DNA from: Seonamhaeicola sp. ML3 | Lineage (GTDB): Bacteria; Bacteroidota; Bacteroidia; Flavobacteriales; Flavobacteriaceae | Reading direction: 5' to 3' | DNA: 64,000 bases | NCBI RefSeq assembly: GCF_023273855.1 | Contig: NZ_CP096884.1 | Span: 1 to 64,000, forward strand | In this document: positions 34,803 to 43,225 of the stretch, piece after piece | How positions within the stretch are numbered: position 1 is the stretch's first letter | Layout: each line of letters begins with the position of its first letter | The notes under the pieces: generated by a model | What the model was told of the DNA's origin: nothing | The model's input: only the letters and a program-made list of their open reading frames with translations | Database searches by the model: none | Translations under genes and position numbers: made by a program

Positions 34803-35120
34803 ATGAAAACACAAAGTAAACTTCTAAAATTTATTGGAGCATTTATGGTTATACTTGCTCTAACATTCTCGACCAATTCTTATGCCAGTACTGTACAAGA
34901 AAAGAGTGAAAGTAAAAGTATGAGCAAGAGCGAAAGTAAAAGCATGAGTAAAAGCGAAAGCAAGAGCATGAGTAAAAGCATGAGCAAAAGTATGAGCAAA
35001 AGCATGAGTTACAGTCGTAGTAACGATAAACCAGATGAAATTCCTGTAGGCGGTGGTATTGGAGTCTTATTACTTGGTGCTGCTTTTTATGGGGTAAAAA
35101 AGTTGAAAGATCTTAAATAA
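34803..35120 (+). CDS. Small exported Ser-Lys-repeat protein with PID/PEP-CTERM-like tail
   Basis: 105 residues. Signal peptide (FIGAFMVILALTFSTNSYA, about 11-29), then about 38 residues made almost only of SKSM and SKSE units (about 35-70), then PDEIPVGGG, hydrophobic IGVLLLGAAFYGV and KKLKDLK. Head and tail match the upstream gene, but the middle is wholly different: a Ser/Lys low-complexity block in place of the Trp/Lys block. It has an independent terminator. Serine-rich repeats could carry glycans or phosphate; that is inference. Confidence 0.75.
   Translation: MKTQSKLLKFIGAFMVILALTFSTNSYASTVQEKSESKSMSKSESKSMSKSESKSMSKSMSKSMSKSMSYSRSNDKPDEIPVGGGIGVLLLGAAFYGVKKLKDLK
34905..35009 (+). repeat. 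Tandem AGTAAAAGCATG-type coding repeats
   Basis: Imperfect 12-base units encoding Ser-Lys-Ser-Met or Ser-Lys-Ser-Glu, about nine in a row, with AGT/AGC and AAA/AAG swaps. Such tracts are prone to copy-number change. All units keep the reading frame. Confidence 0.8.
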
Positions 35121-35145
35121 TAAACTAAAGAACTTTTAAACATAT

Positions 35146-35180
35146 AAAAAAAGAGAGGTTGTTTGGCCTCTCTTTTTTTT
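35146..35180. terminator. Bidirectional terminator
   Basis: AAAAAAAGAGAGG, eight-base loop, CCTCTCTTTTTTT: 13 base pairs with A and T runs on either side, between the second CTERM gene and the convergent membrane-protein gene. Confidence 0.88.
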
Positions 35181-35250
35181 ATGCTCTCTTTTGAGATAAA
35201 TTATCTAAAACTATTTTGAACAGGTATTGTTTACCTAAGACAAATAAAGT

Positions 35251-36084
35251 CTAATCTTTTTCATCTTCAACCTTATTCACTTTTGAATAAAAATGTATGT
35301 TCCATTGGTTTGAATAACTTATCAACTGTTTTGTGAATGCCAACATAAAAAAGGTATTACCAATCATTTCCAGTATCTCCTCTATAAGCCTAGAGAAATG
35401 TTCGATATTATAAAGTTCAGTATTGAAAAAATTAACAACCGGATCATATACTGAAGCATCCATATCCTCAAAGAAATCAAGAAAAACAGAACCAGCAAAA
35501 CATCCAAATCCAAGAATAATAAAGATAAACTGTTTCTTTTCTTTTAATTTTTTATAGAGGAAGAATAATAACAGTAAAGCAACAACACCAAAAATTGGAA
35601 CATAGACAAACTGCCATCCATAACTTGGAAAAACATCAAAAAGCTTAGTTATAAAATTGGGGTCAGACTTATGCTTTGATTCCAATAGTACTCTGGCCGT
35701 AGTACCAACTCGTTCATGCATTTTAGATCCGTCATCAATTGCCAAATAAGAAAAAAACATGGCACAAAACGACCAACCATACTTAAAAACTCTTTTATTT
35801 TCTATTACTGGTTTGGAATAGGATTCAACGACGAAAATACTCCACAACACCATACTTACACAAAACAACTGCACACTAGAAAACCAATTAGGCAAACCAT
35901 CATCTTTAGATATACTCACTAGCCTTTGTATTGGCCCGCTGTCTATCCATTCGTAATGATTTATAAATACATCGGCCCATGCTAGAAAAGCAATAATTAA
36001 AAGCCAAATAAAAAGTAACAGGTTAATAAAAAAATCTTTATTGATAGAAAGATTTCGTGAGGAACCGTTGGATAATCCAGACAT
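35251..36084 (-). CDS. Six-helix membrane protein of unknown function with DD-x4-HE motif
   Basis: 277 residues with about six transmembrane helices (about 15-35, 60-80, 97-117, 150-172, 183-205, 233-256). Charged residues sit at or inside helices: LAIDDGSKMHERVG (about 113-126), VFLDFFEDMDAS (about 202) and LIEEILEMIGNTFFML (about 232-247). Proteins with this D/E-D-x4-HE and EExLEMxG pattern are widespread but, to my knowledge, uncharacterised. Position next to the two CTERM-tailed genes (convergent) gives no proof of a link. A membrane hydrolase is one possibility. Confidence 0.7.
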   Translation of the reverse strand: MSGLSNGSSRNLSINKDFFINLLLFIWLLIIAFLAWADVFINHYEWIDSGPIQRLVSISKDDGLPNWFSSVQLFCVSMVLWSIFVVESYSKPVIENKRVFKYGWSFCAMFFSYLAIDDGSKMHERVGTTARVLLESKHKSDPNFITKLFDVFPSYGWQFVYVPIFGVVALLLLFFLYKKLKEKKQFIFIILGFGCFAGSVFLDFFEDMDASVYDPVVNFFNTELYNIEHFSRLIEEILEMIGNTFFMLAFTKQLISYSNQWNIHFYSKVNKVEDEKD

Positions 36085-36265
36085 AACTTAAAATGTTAAG
36101 TAGTTGATTTATCTATATTAATAAAAAATATATCTTTAAACTATTAATTTAGATTAAGCACCAATATACTCCTCGAAATATTTAAAACCTATAATCTCTA
36201 TTAAACATTTTCAGTATGAATAAACCCAACTTATTTTATTTATTCTAAAATCTAATTCCTGTATT

Positions 36266-36865
36266 ATGAAAAAAGTTAACTCAATAGAAGAATATATTGA
36301 AACTCACGAAAAATGGTCTCAAGCGCTATCATTACTTAGAGATATTATAAAATCTACCGAACTAAAGGAAACCATAAAGTGGAGTATCCCAACCTATACT
36401 TTAAACGGCAAAAACGTTTGTGGTATCGGAGCCTTTAAAGAACATTTTGGAATCTGGTTTTTCAACGGAGTATTTCTAAATGACGAACATAATTTACTCA
36501 TAAATGCTCAAGAGGGTAAAACGAAAGCTATGCGCCAATTAAATTTTAAATCTATTAGAGACATCGATAAGAATATCGTTCTCAAATATGTTAAAGAAGC
36601 TATAGAAAATCAAAAATTGGGGAAAGAATTAAAGCCTAACAGAGAAAAAAAGGAAAGTGCAATCCCGCATGAATTACAAAATGAATTTTATAAAAACCCT
36701 GAGTTAGAAACTGCTTTTAATGCTCTTACACCTTACAAAAAGCGTGAATATTGCGAATATATTCTATCAGCCAAGCGAGACACCACTAAAATTTCCCGTT
36801 TAGAAAAAATAAAACCTTTAATCTTAAAAGGTGTAGGGTTGCATGATAAATACAAAAACTGTTAA
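36266..36865 (+). CDS. DUF1801 / YdeI-OmdA family protein
   Basis: 199 residues, cytoplasmic. The N-terminal part (LLRDIIKSTELKETIKWSIPTYTLNGKNVCGIGAFKEHFGIWFFNG) is a DUF1801 domain, and the C-terminal third (IPHELQNEFYKNPELETAFNALTPYKKREYCEYI) is the OmdA-like helical domain of the YdeI family. This two-part arrangement is usual. Role unknown. The gene is monocistronic and ends at a strong bidirectional terminator. Confidence 0.83.
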   Translation: MKKVNSIEEYIETHEKWSQALSLLRDIIKSTELKETIKWSIPTYTLNGKNVCGIGAFKEHFGIWFFNGVFLNDEHNLLINAQEGKTKAMRQLNFKSIRDIDKNIVLKYVKEAIENQKLGKELKPNREKKESAIPHELQNEFYKNPELETAFNALTPYKKREYCEYILSAKRDTTKISRLEKIKPLILKGVGLHDKYKNC

Positions 36866-36868
36866 AAA

Positions 36869-36908
36869 ACAAACAAGGTTTCCGTGATGGAAACCTTGTT
36901 TGTGTTTT
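36869..36908. terminator. Bidirectional terminator between DUF1801 gene and yajC
   Basis: A perfect 15-base-pair stem (36869-36883 with 36889-36903) and five-base loop GTGAT, followed by GTTTT on one side and TTTTTAACAG on the other strand. Confidence 0.88.
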
Positions 36909-36925
36909 ATTTTGGCTTGCTGCAA

Positions 36926-37216
36926 TTACTTGGCAGGAGCATTTAATTTAGTGCTCATTTCCATTGATACTGCAGAACGGTCGAATTTAATTTTTCCAGA
37001 CAACGTCTCTATAACACAGCTATTGTCTTTATCGTTTAATTCAACGACCTTACCGTGCATACCACTTTTGGTAACGATTTTGTCTCCTTTTTTCAATTCT
37101 GCTGCAAATTTCTTTTCTTTTTTTGCGCGTTTCATTTGTGGTGCAATCATAAAGAAATACAACACCGCAAATAATAAAATCATAGGCATAAATGCCCCTA
37201 TTCCTCCTTCTCCCAT
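36926..37216 (-). CDS. yajC: Preprotein translocase subunit YajC
   Basis: 96 residues, an accessory of SecDF-YajC in the inner membrane. One N-terminal membrane helix (MPMILLFAVLYFFMIAPQMKR, about 10-30) followed by the conserved KKEKKFAAELKKGDKIVTKSGMHGKVV. Length is normal. It is the last gene of a nusB-DUF1573-yajC set on the minus strand, 17 bases after the DUF1573 gene, and ends at a bidirectional terminator. Confidence 0.95.
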   Translation of the reverse strand: MGEGGIGAFMPMILLFAVLYFFMIAPQMKRAKKEKKFAAELKKGDKIVTKSGMHGKVVELNDKDNSCVIETLSGKIKFDRSAVSMEMSTKLNAPAK

Positions 37217-37233
37217 GAGTGTGTTTAATGTTA

Positions 37234-37692
37234 TTATGCTGGTTTATCAGCTGTTTCTACTTGTGCTTTTATTTTAACTGTTTCTGTTCCCTTTTCTGTA
37301 TTGGCAGTGACTGTAATGGTTTTAGATATTGCCCCGGTTCCACTTCCGTTATAAGTAACTGTAAACTCTCCAGTATCTCCAGGAGATAATGGTTCCCTAC
37401 TCCAGTCTTGGGGTACGGTGCATCCACATGAACTTTTAATCTCTGTAATAACCAAAGGGCCATCTCCGGTATTTTTGTATTTAAAAACGGTCGTTACTTT
37501 TTTACCTTTTTCAATGTTTCCAAAATCATGTTCTACTTTATCAAATTCGATTATAGGAAACTTCGATGCATTCTCATCTCTTTCGGCAGCTGCAGCAACA
37601 TTCTTTTCATCAATTTTATTTGCTGGATTTTCTTTACATGACGTCAATATTACTAAGCAAATAGCAACTAAACCTAAAAATATTTTTTTCAT
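37234..37692 (-). CDS. DUF1573 domain lipoprotein
   Basis: 152 residues with a lipoprotein signal (GLVAICLVILTSC, Cys19). The single immunoglobulin-like DUF1573 domain shows EHDFGNIEKGKKVTTVFKYKNTG and KSSCGCTVPQDW, a pair of cysteines typical of the family. The role is unknown; DUF1573 proteins are common in Bacteroidota envelopes. The gene lies between nusB and yajC, an arrangement conserved in Flavobacteriaceae as far as I recall. Confidence 0.9.
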   Translation of the reverse strand: MKKIFLGLVAICLVILTSCKENPANKIDEKNVAAAAERDENASKFPIIEFDKVEHDFGNIEKGKKVTTVFKYKNTGDGPLVITEIKSSCGCTVPQDWSREPLSPGDTGEFTVTYNGSGTGAISKTITVTANTEKGTETVKIKAQVETADKPA

Positions 37693-37776
37693 ATTCTTTT
37701 TGTTTTTCTATTAACCTGGGTAAAAATAATAATTATTTCACCGTTTGAAAACTTTTGTAAAATATCTTAACTGATT

Positions 37777-38721
37777 TTACATAAGGCCGCGCCCAACCTT
37801 TTTTAAACTACCTTTTTGTTCGTATTCTTTTACCAACTTGTCTAAAATACCATTAATAAAGATGCTACTTTTAGGTGTAGAATACTCCTTGGCTATCTCC
37901 AAATACTCGTTTATGGTAACCTTGACAGGAATTGAAGGAAAGTTTTGCAACTCACCTATTGCCATTTGTAGTAAAGTATAATCTACATCGGCTATCCTAT
38001 CTGCATCCCAATTCTTAGTTTTCTTTTCAATCTCAGTATTAAGAACAGACCTGTTTAACAAGGTTTTCTTAAAAAGTTCTATTGCAAATTCTTTATCTTC
38101 TTCCTCTCTATATAACTTTGGCACAAAATGATTGCCCCCAGTTGTAGATTTTGTTTTTCTTAATAATTTTAAAATGGTCGTATTTACAGTAGGTAGATCG
38201 TCTAACCAAGTTAAATTTTTATCCTCTATATAATCGTAGAGCTTATCATTAGGAGCAATGATTTCTTTGTAAATATCAATAATAAACTGCTTATCCTCTT
38301 TAAAATCAGACACTCTGGTCTTCATGTAATCCTTGTATAAATCACTGGATATAATAGCTTTAAAAATCACTTCAACATACTCATCGTCTAGCTCCCAATG
38401 TGTGATTTTATTCAATTCCAATTCATTCTTCAAACCATTATCATCCCTAAGTAGTTGCAGTAGTTGATTGTTAACAAACTTTCTATTGGGATCTTTGTCT
38501 TCGGCAGTGGCCAAGAATTTCTGCTTTTTCTTCTCTAAATCTTTTTCGGCTCTTTTTTTTACCTCAATTAATAAAGAAATTAGCAGTAAATACAAGTTAT
38601 ACATGTTTCCTATACTGAACAGCAAAAATTTTTGATCTTTACTAAAATCATCACTTTCGCTGCCCTTGTAGGCGTATAGAGTTTGCATAACTTTTACACG
38701 AATATGTCTTCTGGTTAGCAT
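37777..38721 (-). CDS. nusB: Transcription antitermination factor NusB
   Basis: NusB with NusE binds boxA RNA for rRNA antitermination. 314 residues, about twice the E. coli length; the extra part is an N-terminal and central insertion usual in Bacteroidota. The start TRRHIRVKVMQTLYAYK and the C-terminal VDYTLLQMAIGELQNFPSIPVKVTINEYLEIAKEYSTPKSSIFINGILDKL are clear NusB segments. A TACTTTTG element 52 bases upstream is a likely promoter. An 84-base gap follows before the DUF1573 gene. Confidence 0.93.
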   Translation of the reverse strand: MLTRRHIRVKVMQTLYAYKGSESDDFSKDQKFLLFSIGNMYNLYLLLISLLIEVKKRAEKDLEKKKQKFLATAEDKDPNRKFVNNQLLQLLRDDNGLKNELELNKITHWELDDEYVEVIFKAIISSDLYKDYMKTRVSDFKEDKQFIIDIYKEIIAPNDKLYDYIEDKNLTWLDDLPTVNTTILKLLRKTKSTTGGNHFVPKLYREEEDKEFAIELFKKTLLNRSVLNTEIEKKTKNWDADRIADVDYTLLQMAIGELQNFPSIPVKVTINEYLEIAKEYSTPKSSIFINGILDKLVKEYEQKGSLKKVGRGLM

Positions 38722-38772
38722 AATTACAAAGAACTTAATTTAATAGAGTAAGGTGTTTACCGTTTTATGCTG

Positions 38773-38780
38773 CAAAAGTA
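38773..38780 (-). promoter_or_regulatory. -7 element of nusB
   Basis: Minus-strand TACTTTTG, a full TAnnTTTG match, 52 bases before the nusB ATG; the -33 element is not evident. Confidence 0.45.
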
Positions 38781-38895
38781 ATATTATTTTAAGAAGTAGC
38801 TCTATTTTTAAATCTTATATTATCATGAATAAATCATTAGTACACTTTTAACAAATACTAAACATTTTATAAGTTTATAATAGTGAGATATACGC

Positions 38896-38903
38896 TATAT
38901 TTG
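38896..38903 (+). promoter_or_regulatory. -7 element of the ABC exporter gene
   Basis: TATATTTG, 20 bases before the ATG at 38924. A weak TTT lies at the 19-base spacing upstream. Confidence 0.5.
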
Positions 38904-38923
38904 TTAATTGTTGAAACTGCTTG

Positions 38924-40681
38924 ATGAAAGAATTAAAACATTTAAACAAATACTTTTTAAAGTATAGAACCCACTTAATAATTGGAGGCTTAATTACTAT
39001 TGCCGCGAGGATATTTTTACTTTACACGCCAAGATATGTTAAGGAAATTTTCACAACGGTAGAGAGATACAATAACAAGTCTATTTCTACAGAAGTATTT
39101 AGGTCTAACCTACTGGAATCTATTTTTTATATAATAGGAGCCGCTATTGTAGCTGGTATTTTAACGTTTTTTATGAGACAAACCATTATTAATGTGTCTC
39201 GCTATATAGAGTTTGACCTGAAAAATGAAATCTATCAGCAATACCAAAAGTTATCCTTAAACTTTTACAAGAAAAATAGAACGGGCGATTTAATGAACCG
39301 TATTACTGAAGATGTTGGTAGAGTAAGAATGTATGCAGGTCCTGCCATTATGTACAGTATAAATACAATTGCACTATTTGTTGTTGCTCTTATTTATATG
39401 TTCAATGCTGCTCCTAAACTTACGCTTTACACTATTTTACCCTTACCGATATTGTCTGTTATTATCTATAAATTGAGTAAAGAGATTCATAACAGAAGTA
39501 CTATAGTTCAACAATATCTTTCTAAACTTTCTACTTATACACAAGAATCATTTAGCGGTATTTCGGTAATTAAGGCCTATGGTATTGAACCCCAAACGGC
39601 TTCAGATTTTGAATCGCTAGCCGTTGAAAGCAGAGATAAACAAGTGAATTTAGCCAAGGTGCAAGCATGGTTTTTCCCCATGATGATTTTACTCATTGGC
39701 ACCAGTAATTTATTGGTTATTTACATTGGTGGCATGCAGTATATTAATGGTGAAATTGAAAGTTTAGGTACCATTGCAGAATTTATAATTTACGTAAATA
39801 TGCTTACTTGGCCAGTAGCTACTGTTGGTTGGGTAACCTCTATTGTTCAGCAAGCAGAAGCATCGCAAAAGCGTATTAATGAGTTTTTAAAAATTGAACC
39901 TGAAATAAAAAACACGGTCGAAGTACCCTCTAACATAACTGGCGATATTGCCTTTCAAAATGTTTCTTTCACATACGATGATACTAACATACAAGCCTTA
40001 AAACACATTTCCTTTAAGATAAAAGAGGGCGAAACACTGGCTATTCTGGGAAAAACAGGTTCTGGAAAATCTACCATCTTAGATCTTATCGGCAGACTTT
40101 ATGACGTTCAGGAAGGTGATATCTTTGTTAATGGAGTTAACGTTAAACAACATAATCTTAACACACTAAGAGACAACATTGGTTATGTTCCCCAAGACGC
40201 ATTCCTATTCTCAGATACAATAAAGAATAATATTAAGTTTGGAAAAGAAGATGCCACCGATAACGATGTAATTGAAGCTGCTAAAAATGCTCAAGTACAT
40301 AAAAACATTGCTAAGTTCAAGAATGGTTATGAAACAGTTTTAGGCGAACGTGGTATCACTCTTTCTGGTGGACAAAAACAACGTGTCTCAATTGCAAGAG
40401 CTATCATAAAATCTCCTAAAATATTGTTATTTGATGATTGTCTTTCTGCAGTCGATACTGAAACTGAAGAAAAAATCCTCCAAAATCTTGAAAAAATCTC
40501 TAAAGGAAAAACAGCCATAATTGTAAGCCATAGGGTTTCATCAGCTAAAAATGCTGATAAAATAATTGTTCTTGAAGACGGAGAAATAGTTCAAGAAGGC
40601 ACCCATGAAAGTCTTGTGAACAGCGAAGGATATTACAAGCATTTGTACCTAAAACAAATTAGCGATACAACATCTAAATAG
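38924..40681 (+). CDS. ABC transporter, fused permease and ATP-binding protein (MdlB/MsbA type)
   Basis: 585 residues from the ATG at 38924; a TTG codon directly before it is not needed. The six-helix exporter domain (about 15-310) is followed by the nucleotide-binding domain: Walker A GKTGSGKST (about 377), Q-loop YVPQDAFLF, signature LSGGQKQR (about 480), Walker B ILLFDDCLSAVD and H-loop IVSHRVSSA. The Walker B catalytic Glu is Asp here (DD instead of DE), as in MdlA-like half-transporters, so it may pair with another subunit. Substrate unknown. Confidence 0.92.
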   Translation: MKELKHLNKYFLKYRTHLIIGGLITIAARIFLLYTPRYVKEIFTTVERYNNKSISTEVFRSNLLESIFYIIGAAIVAGILTFFMRQTIINVSRYIEFDLKNEIYQQYQKLSLNFYKKNRTGDLMNRITEDVGRVRMYAGPAIMYSINTIALFVVALIYMFNAAPKLTLYTILPLPILSVIIYKLSKEIHNRSTIVQQYLSKLSTYTQESFSGISVIKAYGIEPQTASDFESLAVESRDKQVNLAKVQAWFFPMMILLIGTSNLLVIYIGGMQYINGEIESLGTIAEFIIYVNMLTWPVATVGWVTSIVQQAEASQKRINEFLKIEPEIKNTVEVPSNITGDIAFQNVSFTYDDTNIQALKHISFKIKEGETLAILGKTGSGKSTILDLIGRLYDVQEGDIFVNGVNVKQHNLNTLRDNIGYVPQDAFLFSDTIKNNIKFGKEDATDNDVIEAAKNAQVHKNIAKFKNGYETVLGERGITLSGGQKQRVSIARAIIKSPKILLFDDCLSAVDTETEEKILQNLEKISKGKTAIIVSHRVSSAKNADKIIVLEDGEIVQEGTHESLVNSEGYYKHLYLKQISDTTSK

Positions 40682-40761
40682 ACTTTAAATCAATTAATTA
40701 CACAACCAATACTTTTAAAGAAATGTAACAAAAATGCAGAATCAAAAAAGAAACTTCATTA

Positions 40762-40796
40762 TTTGTTGCTTAATAGAGGTTTTTTTTAGATTTTTG
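40762..40796 (+). promoter_or_regulatory. Promoter of the PUR/DUF3276 gene
   Basis: TTTG (40762-40765), 21 bases, TAGATTTT (40787-40794; 7 of 8 consensus), about 40 bases before the ATG at 40835. Confidence 0.4.
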
Positions 40797-40834
40797 ATAC
40801 AGAAACTATAACGTAAATAATTTTCTAAACAACT

Positions 40835-41224
40835 ATGAACAATAATGATATGATGGAGAGAGAAGAGATATTTTCTAAGGTTCTGAGAGCCGGAAGACGA
40901 ACCTACTTTTTTGATGTAAGAGCTACAAAGGCAGATGATTATTACTTAACGATCACAGAAAGCAAGAAGTTCACAAACGATGATGGTTCCTTCCATTATA
41001 AAAAACATAAAATATACATTTACAAAGAAGACTTTGCCGAGTTCAAAGAAATCTTATCTGAAATGACCGATTATATTATCGAGAAAAGAGGCGATGAAGT
41101 AATTAGTGAGCGTCACCAAAAAGACTTTAAAAAAGAATATAATACGGATTTTGAAAACAATGGAACAGAGGAAACCTCAAAAAGTTCTGAAAGTTTTACC
41201 GACGTAGACTTTGATGATATTTAA
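40835..41224 (+). CDS. PUR family DNA/RNA-binding protein (DUF3276)
   Basis: 129 residues, cytoplasmic. The core EIFSKVLRAGRRTYFFDVRATKADDYYLTITESKKF, with KIYIYKEDFAEFKEIL, is the PUR-alpha-like nucleic-acid-binding repeat found across Bacteroidota; the C-terminal 35 residues are acidic and likely flexible. In solved relatives the domain dimerises and binds single-stranded nucleic acid; the cellular role is unclear. The gene is monocistronic with a strong terminator. Confidence 0.92.
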   Translation: MNNNDMMEREEIFSKVLRAGRRTYFFDVRATKADDYYLTITESKKFTNDDGSFHYKKHKIYIYKEDFAEFKEILSEMTDYIIEKRGDEVISERHQKDFKKEYNTDFENNGTEETSKSSESFTDVDFDDI

Positions 41225-41244
41225 TCGAGATTCCAAAAAAATAT

Positions 41245-41280
41245 AAAAAAACCCGCTTTACTTTGTATAGCGGGTTTTTT
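41245..41280. terminator. Bidirectional terminator, PUR gene / acyltransferase gene
   Basis: AAAAAACCCGCT (about 41245-41257) pairs with AGCGGGTTTTTT (41269-41280). It ends one base before the stop codon region of the convergent acyltransferase gene. Confidence 0.88.
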
Positions 41281-41281
41281 A

Positions 41282-42313
41282 TTACAATTTAACAGCCAAC
41301 AATGCCACTAGTAAACTAATCGCTAAATAAATTAACCCCATTTGCCAACCAAAATAAATGAGAATAAATGCAAATAATAATAAAACCCAAAAAGGGACTA
41401 TAGTTAAGGCTACTGCAAATCGAAATGTAGACTTAAACTCCAGCTCCTTTATTTTTGGTTCAATCCCCAATTTCCAAACAAAATAAGGTAAAATCAAATT
41501 AAGAATCATTAAAAGCTTGAAAAGTATTTGTAACCCCCTAATATTAGACATCTTCTTTGGTTTGCAATTCTCAAAACTACCCTTAATACAAGCATTCACA
41601 TCCTTAGGCTTTAAAAAATCAACTTGCAAAGCTTCTAGTTTATTTAAATATTCTTCATAATTACTCTCTGGGATATGAGTTGTTAATTTCATTAACTCCT
41701 CATGAATTCTAATTTTTAATGCTAACACATTTTCATTTCGATTTACAGCCGTGAACTCTTTAACCGAAATGGATTTACCGAAATATAAGGCTGTGCTATC
41801 TGGACATCCTATGGCTTTCTGATAGTTTACACCTACTGGAACTAATTGTAAATCCAAATCAGGATATTTTTCTAAAGTATCAAAAACAATACGTGTAAAT
41901 CCTTTACTAAGTGGCCTAACCCTTCTGGCCAAATTATGATTGCCTTCGGGAAAGATGACTATGGATTCCCCTTTTTTTAATAATCCTGAACAGATTTCAA
42001 AAATGGCATTGTTATTAGATAGGTTATTCCATCCATCTCTAACCCTATAAACCGGTAGCATTCTTAAACTTCCCAGCAATTTACTTACAAACTTTTTTTT
42101 GAAAACGGCCGCCCTAGTCAAGAAATATGAAAATCGGCCTCCATATACGGCAATTAAAAGAGCATCTAAAAGGGCATTTTGATGGTTCCCTAAAAGTAGA
42201 ACGGGTTTATCCTTTGGAATATTTTCAATATCATGAATGTGAATTCTTTTAAAATAAAAGAACATTCCCAACCTTAAATATGCCCGTACACTATGTAACC
42301 AAAGTTTTTTCAA
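41282..42313 (-). CDS. Lysophospholipid acyltransferase (PlsC family)
   Basis: 343 residues. Acyltransferase motifs: GNHQNALLDAL (the HX4D catalytic motif, about 42-52), FPEGNHN (about 120) and VPVGVNY. The C-terminal part holds two to three membrane helices (ILFKLLMILNLILPYFVW, FAVALTIVPFWVLLLFAFILIYF). It probably acylates glycerol-phosphate or a related lipid at the inner membrane. The start codon is TTG at 42313, 11 bases after the transporter stop; the first ATG (42265) would remove 16 residues that resemble the family N-terminus, so TTG is preferred. Confidence 0.85.
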   Translation of the reverse strand: MKKLWLHSVRAYLRLGMFFYFKRIHIHDIENIPKDKPVLLLGNHQNALLDALLIAVYGGRFSYFLTRAAVFKKKFVSKLLGSLRMLPVYRVRDGWNNLSNNNAIFEICSGLLKKGESIVIFPEGNHNLARRVRPLSKGFTRIVFDTLEKYPDLDLQLVPVGVNYQKAIGCPDSTALYFGKSISVKEFTAVNRNENVLALKIRIHEELMKLTTHIPESNYEEYLNKLEALQVDFLKPKDVNACIKGSFENCKPKKMSNIRGLQILFKLLMILNLILPYFVWKLGIEPKIKELEFKSTFRFAVALTIVPFWVLLLFAFILIYFGWQMGLIYLAISLLVALLAVKL

Positions 42314-42324
42314 ATGTTATAGAA

Positions 42325-43221
42325 TTATTCCTTTTTGTTAGACCAATAAAACGCCAACAACAAGCCTGAAATGATATGCCATATTCCCCAGAATGCTGCT
42401 AATATAGCCATACCACCTAAACCATTAAAAAAGGTAAAAATCAGCAAAAGACCCAAACCAGAGTTTTGAATACCTGTTTCTATGGCAATAGTCTTTTTAT
42501 TTTTAAATGAGAGCTTAAATATTATTGCCACCGATAAACCCAATAGTATAGCCAAAATATTATGAGAAATCCCAATTACTAATACATGATGAATATAGGT
42601 GTTAAACACATCAATATTGTTAGAAAAAGCAATGATAACAATGCCTCCAAAAATAAATATGGATAATGGCCTTAAAATTTTTGAAAGCTTAAGCGCTAAC
42701 TGTTCTTTATAGTATCTAACCAACATGCCAATGAACAACGGAATTCCTAAAATTAAACTAACCAGCTTTAATAACTCTAATGGATTTAGTTCAACTTCCT
42801 CTAATAATTTTGAAGTGGGCTCATATAAACTCCCATAAAACTGAAAATTAAATGGTGTCATGAAAATAGCAAAAAACGTAGCAAAAGCAGTTAAACTTAT
42901 GGATAATGCGGTGTTTCCTTTTGCCAAATGAGTCATAAAATTAGAAATATTACCACCAGGACAGGCAGCCACCATAATCATTCCTAGTGCTATGCTGGGC
43001 TGTGGCTTAATAAGTATAACTAACAAAAAGGTAACCAATGGCAATAAGATAAACTGAGACAGCACACCTACCATTAATAATTTAGGCTGTTTAATTAAAC
43101 TTTTAAAGTCAACTACTGTGATACCTAAAGCAACTCCAAACATAACCACTGCAAGGGCTATATTCAAAACCCAAAGACCGCTACTATCAAAGTTTATTTT
43201 TACCGAATCTAATTCCTGCAT
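42325..43221 (-). CDS. Bile acid:sodium symporter (BASS) family transporter
   Basis: 298 residues with about ten membrane helices. The discontinuous-helix segment with VAACPGGNISNFMTHLAKGN (about 83-102) and the second-half IETGIQNSGLGLLLI are the BASS signatures that form the sodium and substrate sites. Substrates in bacteria include organic acids and pantoate; none can be assigned. It lies 4 bases after the CsaA-like gene and before the acyltransferase, so the three are likely one operon. Confidence 0.92.
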   Translation of the reverse strand: MQELDSVKINFDSSGLWVLNIALAVVMFGVALGITVVDFKSLIKQPKLLMVGVLSQFILLPLVTFLLVILIKPQPSIALGMIMVAACPGGNISNFMTHLAKGNTALSISLTAFATFFAIFMTPFNFQFYGSLYEPTSKLLEEVELNPLELLKLVSLILGIPLFIGMLVRYYKEQLALKLSKILRPLSIFIFGGIVIIAFSNNIDVFNTYIHHVLVIGISHNILAILLGLSVAIIFKLSFKNKKTIAIETGIQNSGLGLLLIFTFFNGLGGMAILAAFWGIWHIISGLLLAFYWSNKKE

Positions 43222-43225
43222 GTAT

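Noticed and set aside
34905-35009. Repeats as a CRISPR array
   Set aside because: Units are 12 bases, contiguous without spacers, and keep the reading frame of a signal-peptide protein.
37418-37714. 98-codon antisense ORF over the DUF1573 gene
   Set aside because: It is the reverse of a signal-peptide and Ig-like coding region; its hydrophobic character is expected from that.
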